Under the pieces are notes generated by a model that saw only the letters and a program-made list of their open reading frames with translations, had not been told where the DNA came from and did no database searches. Positions 26,073-35,250 of a DNA stretch of 64,000 nucleotides are shown piece by piece. A program made the translations under genes and the position numbers. Numbering within the stretch: position 1 is the stretch's first letter; each line of letters begins with the position of its first letter. Source of the stretch: Paraburkholderia phenazinium (GTDB lineage Bacteria; Pseudomonadota; Gammaproteobacteria; Burkholderiales; Burkholderiaceae); contig NZ_FNCJ01000003.1 in assembly GCF_900100735.1 (NCBI RefSeq), positions 310,001-374,000 of the forward strand, given 5' to 3'.

Positions 26073-26416
26073 AGTGGTTCGTCCGTTTCGGATCGCAGAT
26101 CCTGCAGGGGGCGCAAGGCGAGAATCATTTTTTCGAGCACCATGATCCAGTCCTCGAGTTCCTCGATGGTGCAATCAGCCTGTTCGACCAGCGTAAGGTC
26201 ATCCGTCGAGCACGACAGGCTCGCGCCATTGATAACGGTATGCGCCATGGCGTGCAGGCGCAGAAGATCGTCACGCAAACCATCGGGCTCGCAGCGGGCG
26301 CGGATGGTGTCGAAAAGATCCACGGCCTGCTGGATGACGGTCGTGTCGTATCGCTGCTGCAATGATTCCAGCGCGTCGGCATCGACGATGCCATAGGGGG
26401 TCTCAAGGTCGGGCAT
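26069..26416 (-). CDS. tnpC: TnpC-like post-transcriptional regulator of Tn3-family transposase
   Basis: A 115-residue acidic helical protein starting MPDLETPYGIVDADALESL. It resembles TnpC of Tn4652-type transposons, a small regulator of transposase expression, including the RDDLLRLHAMAHTVING segment. The start overlaps the 3' end of tnpA by 14 bases and the end overlaps the next gene by GTGA, forming a tight tnpA-tnpC-orf operon on the minus strand. In-frame codons upstream to 26512 lie fully inside tnpA and are not counted. The family call is by recalled similarity; if wrong it is a small transposon-linked unknown. Confidence 0.6.
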   Translation of the reverse strand: MPDLETPYGIVDADALESLQQRYDTTVIQQAVDLFDTIRARCEPDGLRDDLLRLHAMAHTVINGASLSCSTDDLTLVEQADCTIEELEDWIMVLEKMILALRPLQDLRSETDEPL

Positions 26417-29408
26417 GGGATCGGGATCTCCGCAGGGAACGGACCGGGCCGGCGAACAGGTGATCGTGTATCCAGCCCTCGACGTGTCCAAAATCCAGTT
26501 CGTACCTGCCAAAACGTTTCAGGTTGCTGGTGAGGTAGGGACTGAGGAATCCAATGTCGTCGGGATTGACCTCAATGCCCTCATTCACCATCGATCGCAA
26601 CGCCTGCATCATGTCCACCGTGTTCTGCAGGATCGCGGCCGAAGCCATCAGGTCGTTGTAACGCAGGCGTTTCTGCTGCTCGTCCGGGTCATTGACTGGC
26701 AACACATCTCCGCCGAACGAAAACCACTTGGCAAAGCCATTATAGGACTCGACCTTGTTGGTTGTGGCGGTGATCTCCTGTCGCAGTTCGTTGCTGCCGA
26801 GCCACTCAAGCAGGAATACCGTGCGAACCACCTTGCCAAGCTCCTCGGCCGCCAGGGACAGGCGATTTTTCGGACTGGCCGCACCGAAACGGCGCAGTAG
26901 AAGGGGCGATGAAATCGCTCCAGACTGGATCGACAGCGCGAGCTGCATCAGGTCCTTCCAGTGGCGCCCGATGAGTTCCCAGTCAACCGTTTCCACGAAA
27001 AGATCATCGATATGTTTGTATCGGGTCGCAGCATCCACGCGATACAGCTTGAGGTCCTGCCAGTTGCGAATCCGCGGCATCAGCTTGATGCCCAGCAGGT
27101 AGGTGAAGGCGAACACCGCAGCCGACTGCCCCTGGGTGTCGGCGTGCACCGTATCGGCCTCAACGCTCAATCCAGCCTTAAGCAGCCCTTCGATCACGTA
27201 GATGGCTTCCCATATGCCCGGCGGGATGAAATGCCGGAATACCGCGATATAGTTGTCGGCGACGTGGCGGTAGGCGACCGCGCCCATTTTCCGGTAGCGG
27301 AAGTGATAGCCTGCCAGCAGGTTGTTGTCGTAGAAGTCGTACTGGGTGCCGTCGGCTGCCACCGTCTTGCCGTCTCCCCAGTGCTTCGGCAGGTCAAGCC
27401 GGAGATAGAGTTCGATCAGCTCGCGTTGTGCACTCTCAAGGCGTTCGAGACTCAAGTGCCGGCGGTTGACGAACGACATCATGTGCGGCGTGATCCTGTC
27501 ACCCATGTGGCGCGCGGCCTGGGTGGGACCAAGATTGCACCCCATTGCGAAGATGGTAAGCAGGTACCGCTGTTCGGCGTCGCGGATTTTGGGATCGTTG
27601 CCGCTTAACGGACCAAAGTGTCGTGTGAAATGTGTCCAGTGCTCGATATTGGCGAGTACGTCCAGCAGATTGCGCACAGGCATGCGCTTGACGATCGCCT
27701 TTTGCAGGGCCACCGCGCTTTCAGGGATGACCGTCGCCGTGGTGCGACGGACAACAAACTCACCTGCCTTGTTGACTGTCACATGGTCGGACTTCTCGGG
27801 AAAACGCTCATCCAACTGGCGTGCTGCATCGGAGAGCCATTCGCGCAGCTGCGCCACAAAGCCGGCACTGCTGTCGGCAATGCCAAGCCTCTCGCTGTAT
27901 CCCGGCAGGCGCTTCTCACATTCATGCCAAGGCAACAGGTAATCGCGATAGTCTGCAAAGGCATCCGAGCCGGCTACGCACAGGTCTCCGCTGCGCAGTT
28001 CCCTCGTCATGGCGGACAGTACGCACAGTTCCAGATAACGCCGGTTTGTCGTCGCACCCTTCTCGGGCGGGCGGAAAACCAGCTTGCGCCAGCGCTCGGA
28101 AGCAAAGCTGAGATCGACCTCGACGTTGATCCATTCGCGATGAAGCGATTCGTTCCTGAAAACGACCTCCATTGCCTGCAGCAAGGACTCGGACTGGGTG
28201 GTCGAGCTCCATGCCAGTGCATGCGCCAGACGTAGTAGTACTGATCGATGTGCCTTGAAATGCCTCCACAGCAGCGGCAGATAATTTCTGCCGCTGTAGG
28301 CCCGGACCTCGGCACAGCTTTCGCGCAATGGTTCGAGGTCGCCCGACGGCGCCAGATATTGGCGAACACGCGCACCAAGTTCGGTGTCGTCGGTATAGTC
28401 GTCGAGAATATTGACGACGCCGTCAAGCGTATCGACCAGGCTTTCCATCTGTTCGCGCTGACGTGCCTGGATCTGGTCTAGCTCTTCCCTGGCCCGCTTG
28501 TGGATTGCGCTCATACGACGGATGAACATCTCGGCCAGGTCGTCGCGGGCTCGCACGCGCATTTGATGCAGCAACGCGACAATGAGCGTATATCGCCGCT
28601 CCGGCAGGGTTTCCTTCAGATTCGCCGCGTCCAGACTCATCGCCTGCGTCGAGAGGGAGCGCAGCTTTGTCGCGGGAACACCCTCCAGCGCATGGTTGAA
28701 GTCGCCAAAACCATCGAGCCAGGCAAGATGGTCGACGAGCAGGGAGATATGCTTTCGCGATGGGCGTAAGGCGTATCGCTTGATGGTGTTGTACGCGCTC
28801 TGGCGCTGGTTGAATTCGCGCTTGATCAGCCGGTCCAGTTGGGCCTTGTCCTCATCAGAGAGGCGACGCGAGACACGTCGGAACAGCGCTGTTTGAACTC
28901 GCGTGTGGATCTGCTCCACAATGGCATCGAGCGTCGAGAACGCGGGCAGTTCGACCTGCTGCTGGATCAGGCTGTCGATGGTTGCATTGATGATGTCCAC
29001 CGGCTGATCCATCGTCTCGGCAGCCTCATGTGCCGCGCGTACCGCGATTTCGTTGGCATCGGAGCCGTAGTAGGACTGGATGCCGAGAAATTCGCGGATT
29101 GCCGCATAGTGACGAAACAAGGCGGGCGACCTTGCCCTGTTGTAGCCGAATGCGGCCTCGGCGCCTATGTTCGCGCTCGCCCGGATGTGCTCGATGACAA
29201 CGGGGGGAATGGCGTCAACGAAGGGAAAGTAGTGCATCTGCTGAAAGACCTTCAGCAGAACCAGCAGGCCCAGTCTCGAGGACTGGCCACGCGCGTTGCG
29301 GCGCACCCACTCAAGCTCTTCGACGTCCGGCGTATAGAACGCCTGCAGTTCCTCCGGTGAAAAACCCTTGGGCAACCTCGGATACGCGGTACGTTCGATG
29401 GTCGCCAT
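26403..29408 (-). CDS. tnpA: Tn3-family transposase
   Basis: A 1001-residue transposase of normal family length. The N-terminal DUF4158 region begins MATIERTAYPRLPKGFSPEE, and the C-terminal DDE_Tnp_Tn3 domain carries Asp in TVAADGTQYDFYDN, Asp in VEADTVHADTQGQ and Glu in ATTNKVESYNGFAK. All three catalytic residues are present and no frameshift is seen, so it is probably active. The frame is open to 29597, but the ATG at 29408 matches the family start; the region beyond is the divergent promoter shared with the plus-strand gene at 29545. It cuts the element ends at 22981 and 30287. Confidence 0.93.
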   Translation of the reverse strand: MATIERTAYPRLPKGFSPEELQAFYTPDVEELEWVRRNARGQSSRLGLLVLLKVFQQMHYFPFVDAIPPVVIEHIRASANIGAEAAFGYNRARSPALFRHYAAIREFLGIQSYYGSDANEIAVRAAHEAAETMDQPVDIINATIDSLIQQQVELPAFSTLDAIVEQIHTRVQTALFRRVSRRLSDEDKAQLDRLIKREFNQRQSAYNTIKRYALRPSRKHISLLVDHLAWLDGFGDFNHALEGVPATKLRSLSTQAMSLDAANLKETLPERRYTLIVALLHQMRVRARDDLAEMFIRRMSAIHKRAREELDQIQARQREQMESLVDTLDGVVNILDDYTDDTELGARVRQYLAPSGDLEPLRESCAEVRAYSGRNYLPLLWRHFKAHRSVLLRLAHALAWSSTTQSESLLQAMEVVFRNESLHREWINVEVDLSFASERWRKLVFRPPEKGATTNRRYLELCVLSAMTRELRSGDLCVAGSDAFADYRDYLLPWHECEKRLPGYSERLGIADSSAGFVAQLREWLSDAARQLDERFPEKSDHVTVNKAGEFVVRRTTATVIPESAVALQKAIVKRMPVRNLLDVLANIEHWTHFTRHFGPLSGNDPKIRDAEQRYLLTIFAMGCNLGPTQAARHMGDRITPHMMSFVNRRHLSLERLESAQRELIELYLRLDLPKHWGDGKTVAADGTQYDFYDNNLLAGYHFRYRKMGAVAYRHVADNYIAVFRHFIPPGIWEAIYVIEGLLKAGLSVEADTVHADTQGQSAAVFAFTYLLGIKLMPRIRNWQDLKLYRVDAATRYKHIDDLFVETVDWELIGRHWKDLMQLALSIQSGAISSPLLLRRFGAASPKNRLSLAAEELGKVVRTVFLLEWLGSNELRQEITATTNKVESYNGFAKWFSFGGDVLPVNDPDEQQKRLRYNDLMASAAILQNTVDMMQALRSMVNEGIEVNPDDIGFLSPYLTSNLKRFGRYELDFGHVEGWIHDHLFAGPVRSLRRSRSHARP

Positions 29409-29544
29409 GCCGGATTCCGGATCTCGAATGGGCTGGCCAGTGTAGCGCAAAAAATCCGGCAAAGCCGTCACACTTGTGCCAGTCTGTGCAACCAGCTGGC
29501 CGCTATAATTTTCGGATTCAGAACGCAGCGAAGGGGACAGAAAC

Positions 29545-30075
29545 ATGGGCAAAGCCAGCCAGCAGAAAAAATCGTCGCGCGCCCGCAAGCTGGGCACGCG
29601 CGACCTGGAGGCATTGCGACGGGGAGCGGTTCAGTCAGGGATCCCCGACGCTATCGTTCTCGATCGTAATGACCTGCCGCCGGAGCAGAAAATCTCCTGG
29701 CCCCTCGCCCAACTGCTTCAGGATGAGGTATCCGATCATCCAACACTGGAGGAATATCAGAGCGCACTGACGGCGATAGTTGCGGCGTGGAATACCAGCC
29801 TCCTGCCCGAGAGCGAGCGTGCTGAAGCGCTACGTGATCAGATCGGATTCGACAAAAGTGTTCCACCCGAAATACGGCGTGAGGTCACACAGGGCATCGA
29901 GCGCCTGATTGAGGAAAAAGTGGCCCGTTTTCCCCATGACCGCCGCCGTATCGTCTCGTGGGAGGCGAGACTCGAAGGTGACGTACTCCGGGTCGTAGCG
30001 GCGGCCTCTGACGGTCCCCGGCACGATACCCTGGAGGATGCCATGCGGGGTTTGCTGCGAACGATGTCCGCGTAA
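29545..30075 (+). CDS. Tn3-element passenger, hypothetical protein
   Basis: A 176-residue soluble protein with a basic N-terminus (KASQQKKSSRARKLGTRD) and a mostly acidic helical remainder. No family is recognised. It is divergent from tnpA with 136 bp between starts, and a GGGGACAG-like ribosome site precedes the ATG. It lies inside the inverted repeats, so it travels with the transposon. The basic start would suit nucleic-acid binding, and the divergent position would suit a regulator, but neither is shown. Confidence 0.7.
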   Translation: MGKASQQKKSSRARKLGTRDLEALRRGAVQSGIPDAIVLDRNDLPPEQKISWPLAQLLQDEVSDHPTLEEYQSALTAIVAAWNTSLLPESERAEALRDQIGFDKSVPPEIRREVTQGIERLIEEKVARFPHDRRRIVSWEARLEGDVLRVVAAASDGPRHDTLEDAMRGLLRTMSA

Positions 30076-30236
30076 GAGACCGCACATTCAGACCAGTCAG
30101 CTAAGGACGCGACCGTCCCGCGCTGGCTGACCACGTTGACCTGTCTGCATGCCGACGCGCAAGCGGACGCGATAGCTCAGGGACGCATCCACAGCCCGAG
30201 TTCCTTATTCCATCAAAGCATAGAGATCCGTCGCTT

Positions 30237-30287
30237 CATAACTTTCAGGCTTATGATGGCAATTTGACCGGATCTTGGTCAGATCCC
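30237..30287 (-). repeat. Tn3-family right inverted repeat
   Basis: Read on the minus strand it begins GGGATCTGACCAAGATCCGG and matches the left repeat in 42 of 51 positions. The host gene DUF3732 resumes directly at 30288. Confidence 0.85.
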
Positions 30288-31943
30288 AAGATTGGCCAAT
30301 CGCTCGATATTCCGCAAGCCGCCGAACTTCGGCAGACCACGAATTCCGCCGGACTGGCGGCGATGCTGGCGTCCTGGGTAGGCATAACGGACTATCTGCA
30401 CGAGCCGCCGGCAGGACACTCACGTCCGCCGCTGTCCGCGACCTTCAATCACGCACTCACGTTTTGCTTTCAGTCACAAAACGAGATTGGCCAGAAGGGC
30501 GTCCTGTTTCATGGTGCTAGCGATCGCTTCGTAGCCCAGGCGATCAAGGACACGTTGCCATACTTTCTTGGCGCTGTTACCGACGAATACATCCGGAATC
30601 AGCAGCTGCTGAAGCAGGTCCGCGCCGAAATCCGACAACTCGAAAAGCGGCTGGCCGAAGCGTCCGCAATCGTCGGGGACGGCGTGAGTCGTGCTGACAC
30701 CCTGCTGGCAGAGGCCAAATCGGTCGGGCTGTCCGACCTCGCGGATGACGCTTCGTGGGCTGACAAAGTGGAAGTCCTAAAACGGATACAGAACTCTCCG
30801 CTCGCTGCACCTGTTGCGGATGGCGATGACCAGGCCGAATTCAATCGACTGACACAAAAACGTACCGAGTTAATGCAGGCGCAACGTGCTATCCAGGCTG
30901 CAATAGACAGGGCGCGCGCGTTTGAAGGCAACTCTCGCGGATTTGCAAAGGAAGCCGCTGAGCATGTCGCCCGGTTGGACGCCATCTCCGTTTTCGAACC
31001 CTCCGTTCAGGGTCATGCGTGTCCATTGTGCCTGCAGGACCTTCCGACAGCGTCTTCCGCGCCGTCAATCGGTGAGCTGCGTACAGCAAAGGACACTATC
31101 GGAGAGCGCGGCGGCGCGATGGATTCGGCGACGCCACGCATTGAATCCGCGATTGTTGAGATTGAACAAAAACTCATCGAGAACCGTCGTGACCTGGAGG
31201 CGAATCGCGAGTTACTCGGCTCCATCAAGCGGTCAAGCAAGCGACTACAGCTCGCGTCGGACAAAGAGGCGCGACAGGCCCTCGTAGTTGGACGCATCAG
31301 CCTATACGTCGAAAACATTCCGGAGATGCCCGACGTAAGTGAGCAACTCAACAAGCTTGCAAAGCTCAGGGAGCTGGAACTGGAGCTCTACGAAGCCGTC
31401 AGTACCGACGCCATCCAGGAACGTCTGGAGTCGTGTCTGTCCAACGTCAACCGCAGTCTCTCCGACTACGCTGAACGTGTCGACCTCGAATACTCGGATA
31501 GTCCGCTGCGCCTCGACCCGAGGGCGCTGACCATTGTTGCAGACACCCCGAATCGGCCGATCCCGATGCGAGAAATTGGCAGCGGAGAAAACCACGTTGG
31601 CTACCACATCGTTGCGCATCTTGCCCTGCACAAGTGGCTCGCGGAACGAAAGCGTCCTGTTCCCTCATTTCTTCTGCTCGATCAGCTTTCGCAGGCGCAT
31701 TTCTCTCCAGATGTCGAGCAGCGCGAAAATGTGGATCTCACCAAAATCGATACCGACCGGAAGGCCGTCAAAGCGCTTTACAAGTTGATCTTCGACGTGA
31801 TCGAAGAGGAGGAAGGTCGCTTCCAGATCATTATTACGGACCATCCTGACTTCAGCGATGATCCGCGTTTTCAGGCCGCTGTTCGCGAGCGCTGGCGCAA
31901 CGGGGTCAAGCTTATTCCGCAAGACTGGCCGTTATCGAGATAG
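30288..31943 (+). pseudogene. DUF3732-type ATPase of an ABC-three-component system, N-terminus lost to the transposon
   Basis: The remaining 551 residues match the body of DUF3732 (Rad50/SMC-like) ATPases. They include AELRQTTNSAGLAAML, the coiled coil with a CPLC zinc-hook-like motif, the signature-like region GSGENHVGYHIVAHLALHKW, and Walker B SFLLLDQLSQAHF. The usual first 100 or so residues, which hold Walker A, are missing. The open frame continues eight codons into the Tn3 repeat (TTG 30264), but this adds nothing functional. DUF3732 proteins work with small partner proteins in ABC-3C systems thought to act in conflict or defence; no intact partner is seen nearby. ATP hydrolysis should be impossible without Walker A. 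Confidence 0.75.
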
Positions 31944-32099
31944 CAGTTCATTTCCAGCTTCGTCCGTTTGTCGCATTGCTTTGCTCGGCCCTGGCCCGTG
32001 CCGGCCGTGGTTCGCGAAAGGCTCGCACATCGCCGGGCGACCGGTCCTGCCAGAAGGCGCGGGGTTGCTGACGTAAAAAAGTATAGGATAAGGGAATAC

Positions 32100-34892
32100 A
32101 TGATTTCATTTTCTCCGGGTTGGTGGGGACGCCTAGTTGCGGGAGTATCCCAATGGACGATTGTTCTGAATTCACCTGAGAGTGAGATCAATGAAGCAGA
32201 CGGAAGTCGTCGGCGCGTCGCGGTAGCGGCTATCGAATCCGCGCGCATTCTTCCCAAGTGGTTCTGGGCGACCATCGTCATTGATTTTCACGGGGAAGAG
32301 TTTGCGCTTGCCGGGTTGACGAGAAAAAATGCGTCCGCCCTGGTGAAGTCTGCGGCCAATCTCGAGCAGCAGCGGAAAACCGGTCTTGAAAGAGAGCTGC
32401 GAAGAAAATATGCGGAAGTTCTTCCGCATATGAGGGCACTCGACTCTGAACTCACAATTCTCACCCAGCGAAACCGCTATATCCGTGACTATGATGTGCA
32501 CGTGCTTCTCGATACCGTTCGTTTACACGTGGCACATCTTCCGGTCACGTCAGCACTACTCGACAAATGGCCCTTCGCTGACGACGTCCGATACGACAAA
32601 ACCAGGTCACGAGTTCTTGAAATTTCGGAGATGGTCAAACCACCGCACACGGGCGTCCATAAGTGGAACGCCGACTATGTCAAGCGCGAAATGGCCGATC
32701 CGCATTGGATCGACTTTTTCCAGCAGGTGGAGAAATCGGAACTAACAGAGGAACAGCAGGAGGCCGTGGTCATTCACGAGGATCGTAACCGGCTGGTGGC
32801 GGCCGCAGGTTCCGGCAAGAGCTCAACACTTGTCGCGAAGGTCGGATATGCGATACAAAAAGGCTATGTTGATTCGCAGGAAGTGCTCGCCCTTGCATTC
32901 AATGACAAAGCGGCGGAGGAGATCCGGATTCGACTCGCAGACCGGCTTGGTATTTCGATCAGGGCACAGACGTTCCACAGCCTTGGAAATTCGATTATTC
33001 GCGATGTGACCGGGCAGAAGACCCGTCCTGAAGTCGGTTCGCGGCAACTCATGCAAAAAGTGGTCACCGAACTCAGGACTAGCGACAGTTCGTTTCTGTC
33101 GCGCTGGCTCCTGTTCAAGGCAGTCCATTGGGAATCGGAGCCGGAGATGGAGTTCGACGATGTCGAATCCTATGAAGCCTTCATTCGAAGCAAGGGAAGG
33201 AACGAAGGTGAGCCGGAAAAATGGGGCATTCCGACGCTTCAGGGAGACCCTGTAAAGTCGTTCGAGGAACTCTCGATCGCTAACTGGCTTTACGTCCATG
33301 GGGTGCAGTACCGCTACGAATCGCCGTACGAACACAGCGTTACCGAGCATGGCTGGAGAAAATACGAGCCGGACTTCATGTATGTCCTGCCTGATGGCCG
33401 TCGGCTTTATCACGAGCATTTCGCGTTACGAGGGGACGGAACATCGCCGTTCGGCGAATCCTATGTCAGGTCGTCGGCAAGCAAGCGCCAATTGCACGCT
33501 GCTTGCGGAACCATTCTGATCGAAACGTCGAGCGCACAATTCAAGGATGGTTCCATATTCACGTATCTGCACGATACGCTCAGTTCATATGGGGTGGTTT
33601 TTTCGCCAAGATCGAGTGAAGAATTGCAGCAACGTCTGAAAGATCGCAATGATCTGGATTTGATAAAGCTTATGCTGACAATTATCTCGCACTCCAAGGA
33701 AAGCGGGCACAGCGAAGGTCACATAAAGAGGCAAGCGAAACACCAGACTAATCTGGTTCGCGCACTTGCATTTGTGGATCTGCTCGTTCCAGTTTGGCAA
33801 GCCTATGATTCCCGCCTTCACGATGAGCTTAACTCGATCGATTTCGCAGACATGATCGGCATGGCCGCAACTTACGTTGAAGAAAAGCGCTACCCGTCAC
33901 GGGCGAAGCTCATTTTGGTGGATGAATTTCAGGACATCTCCCCCGGACGAGCAAGGCTGGTCAAGGCCTTGTTAGCCCAGCATCCTGATTCTGTCCTTTT
34001 TGCCGTAGGAGATGACTGGCAAGCGATTAACCGCTTTGCTGGTTCGGACCTGTCCATCATGCGTTCGTTTGATGAGCATTTCGGAAAGACTGAAACCCGT
34101 TATCTCAGCAAGACTTTTCGAAGCAATCAGGGAATCAGCACAGTAGCAGCGCGATTCGTGGCGAAAAATCTGACGCAGATTCCGAAGAAGGTGTTGGCGG
34201 ACAACAAAGAAAGCCGGGGCGTGATCCGGATCGTCGAATATTCGGGCGACGCTGGCTTGCTGGAGTGTATCGAGACCAAGATTCGCGAACTTGCCGCACT
34301 TGCGGTTGAGCGCAAGCAGGTCATCACAATTCTTTTGCTCGGTCGCTACAGGTATGAAACAACTGGCCCGGTTACCGAAGCACAAGTAGATAAATGGAAT
34401 CAGCAGTACAGCGGACGCATCGAGATAAAAAAGAAACTAACGAACAAGGAAAAGCCATCGGAGCCGCTTGATACAGTTCACAAGTCGAAGGGGCTCGAAG
34501 CCGATTTCGTCATTGTTCATAGTTTGCAGGCAAAGTGGTACGCGTTTCCTTCAGAGATGGAAGACGATCCACTTTTGGGCCTGTCTTTCACGGGCCGCGA
34601 GACTTTCGAATACGCGGAGGAGCGCAGACTGTTTTACGTGGCCCTCACACGGGCTCGCGAGCAGGTGACCTTGCTGATGTCATCGAAGGAGCCTTCGAGA
34701 TTCGTGCTTGAGTTGCTCGACAAAGAGTATGACGGTGCCGTCGTTTTCGAGGGAAAGCATGACAAGCCCAGAAGATGTGACGTCTGCAAACAGGGCTACA
34801 TGACACCGAGAATCGGGCGGCGGGGCCCATTCTTCGGTTGTACAAGATTTAGCTCGGCACAATGCTTCAATACGGCGGACACGATTTACTAA
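32100..34892 (+). CDS. UvrD/HelD-like superfamily 1 helicase with nuclease-like insert and C-terminal zinc ribbon
   Basis: A 930-residue protein. An N-terminal DNA helicase IV-like region precedes the SF1 motor: Q-motif region LTEEQQEAVV, Walker A AAAGSGKSSTL, motif II ILVDEFQDISPGRA, motif III VGDDWQAINRFAG, motif IV-V LDTVHKSKGLEADFVIVHS and motif VI RRLFYVALTRAREQVTLL. Between motifs Ia and II is an insert with FEELSIANWLYVHGVQY, YEPDFMYVLPDGRRLYHEHF and LIETSSAQF, resembling a PD-(D/E)XK nuclease core. The C-terminus has a topoisomerase-type zinc ribbon (CDVC ... FGCTRFSSAQC). The ATG at 32100 has AAGGG upstream; 44 extra in-frame codons are likely not translated. Such helicase-nuclease proteins are frequent in defence islands, but a repair role is possible. 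Confidence 0.85.
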   Translation: MISFSPGWWGRLVAGVSQWTIVLNSPESEINEADGSRRRVAVAAIESARILPKWFWATIVIDFHGEEFALAGLTRKNASALVKSAANLEQQRKTGLERELRRKYAEVLPHMRALDSELTILTQRNRYIRDYDVHVLLDTVRLHVAHLPVTSALLDKWPFADDVRYDKTRSRVLEISEMVKPPHTGVHKWNADYVKREMADPHWIDFFQQVEKSELTEEQQEAVVIHEDRNRLVAAAGSGKSSTLVAKVGYAIQKGYVDSQEVLALAFNDKAAEEIRIRLADRLGISIRAQTFHSLGNSIIRDVTGQKTRPEVGSRQLMQKVVTELRTSDSSFLSRWLLFKAVHWESEPEMEFDDVESYEAFIRSKGRNEGEPEKWGIPTLQGDPVKSFEELSIANWLYVHGVQYRYESPYEHSVTEHGWRKYEPDFMYVLPDGRRLYHEHFALRGDGTSPFGESYVRSSASKRQLHAACGTILIETSSAQFKDGSIFTYLHDTLSSYGVVFSPRSSEELQQRLKDRNDLDLIKLMLTIISHSKESGHSEGHIKRQAKHQTNLVRALAFVDLLVPVWQAYDSRLHDELNSIDFADMIGMAATYVEEKRYPSRAKLILVDEFQDISPGRARLVKALLAQHPDSVLFAVGDDWQAINRFAGSDLSIMRSFDEHFGKTETRYLSKTFRSNQGISTVAARFVAKNLTQIPKKVLADNKESRGVIRIVEYSGDAGLLECIETKIRELAALAVERKQVITILLLGRYRYETTGPVTEAQVDKWNQQYSGRIEIKKKLTNKEKPSEPLDTVHKSKGLEADFVIVHSLQAKWYAFPSEMEDDPLLGLSFTGRETFEYAEERRLFYVALTRAREQVTLLMSSKEPSRFVLELLDKEYDGAVVFEGKHDKPRRCDVCKQGYMTPRIGRRGPFFGCTRFSSAQCFNTADTIY

Positions 34893-34895
34893 GCA

Positions 34896-35115
34896 ATGCA
34901 CACATATTCGTAGGATTCGCCGGAGCATCATACAAGGGCCGTGCAGTTGGTGACTGCCCTGCGGCCCGATGGCACCGATATTGTCCTTGATCAGTTGCAT
35001 CTCGGCCTTGGCGACGGCCCGGGCACGTTTATGGTCCGTGGCGTCCGCGAAAGTGATCGCGTGCTTGTTATCTCGACCGAGCAATATGTCCGAAGGGGAT
35101 ACGAGCGGCAGGGGT
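34896..35115 (+). pseudogene. SEFIR/TIR-like domain remnant with early stop
   Basis: The frame from ATG 34896 reads MHTYS, a TAG at 34911-34913, then DSPEHHTRAVQLVTALRPDG and TDIVLDQLHLGLGDG and later SDRVLVISTEQYVRRGYE. This is the pattern of a SEFIR/TIR domain (SPEH, LDQ.DL, VL.I...Y). The nonsense codon and the loss of likeness after about 35115 mark it as dead. It follows the helicase by only 3 bp, so it may once have been its downstream partner. Confidence 0.5.
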
Positions 35116-35250
35116 CTGTCGAGTGTGGATGGCCGAAGGTTGGTTGCCAGGATCAAGGCGTCGCGCGCGGGGCGGACCTACGAAGGCAAATACCCATGCA
35201 TTCGATAGTTGTCTGCCCCGCCGCAATGGCGCTACAGCAGCACCAGCGAA

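Larger units (their letters stand above)
22981..30287. mobile_element. Tn3-family transposon, about 7.3 kb, with tyrosine recombinase, tnpC-like gene and passengers
   Basis: Bounded by related inverted repeats: 22981-23031 and 30237-30287 agree in 42 of 51 positions, and both contain CTGACCAAGAT near the tip and ATCATAAGCCT further in. Inside are a Tn3 transposase, a TnpC-like gene, two unknown genes and a tyrosine recombinase with a 28-bp dif-like site. Five-base flanks differ (CAGTT on the left, AAGAT on the right), so no target duplication is seen. The left end interrupts an IS copy, and the right end removes the N-terminus of a DUF3732 gene. Confidence 0.85.
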
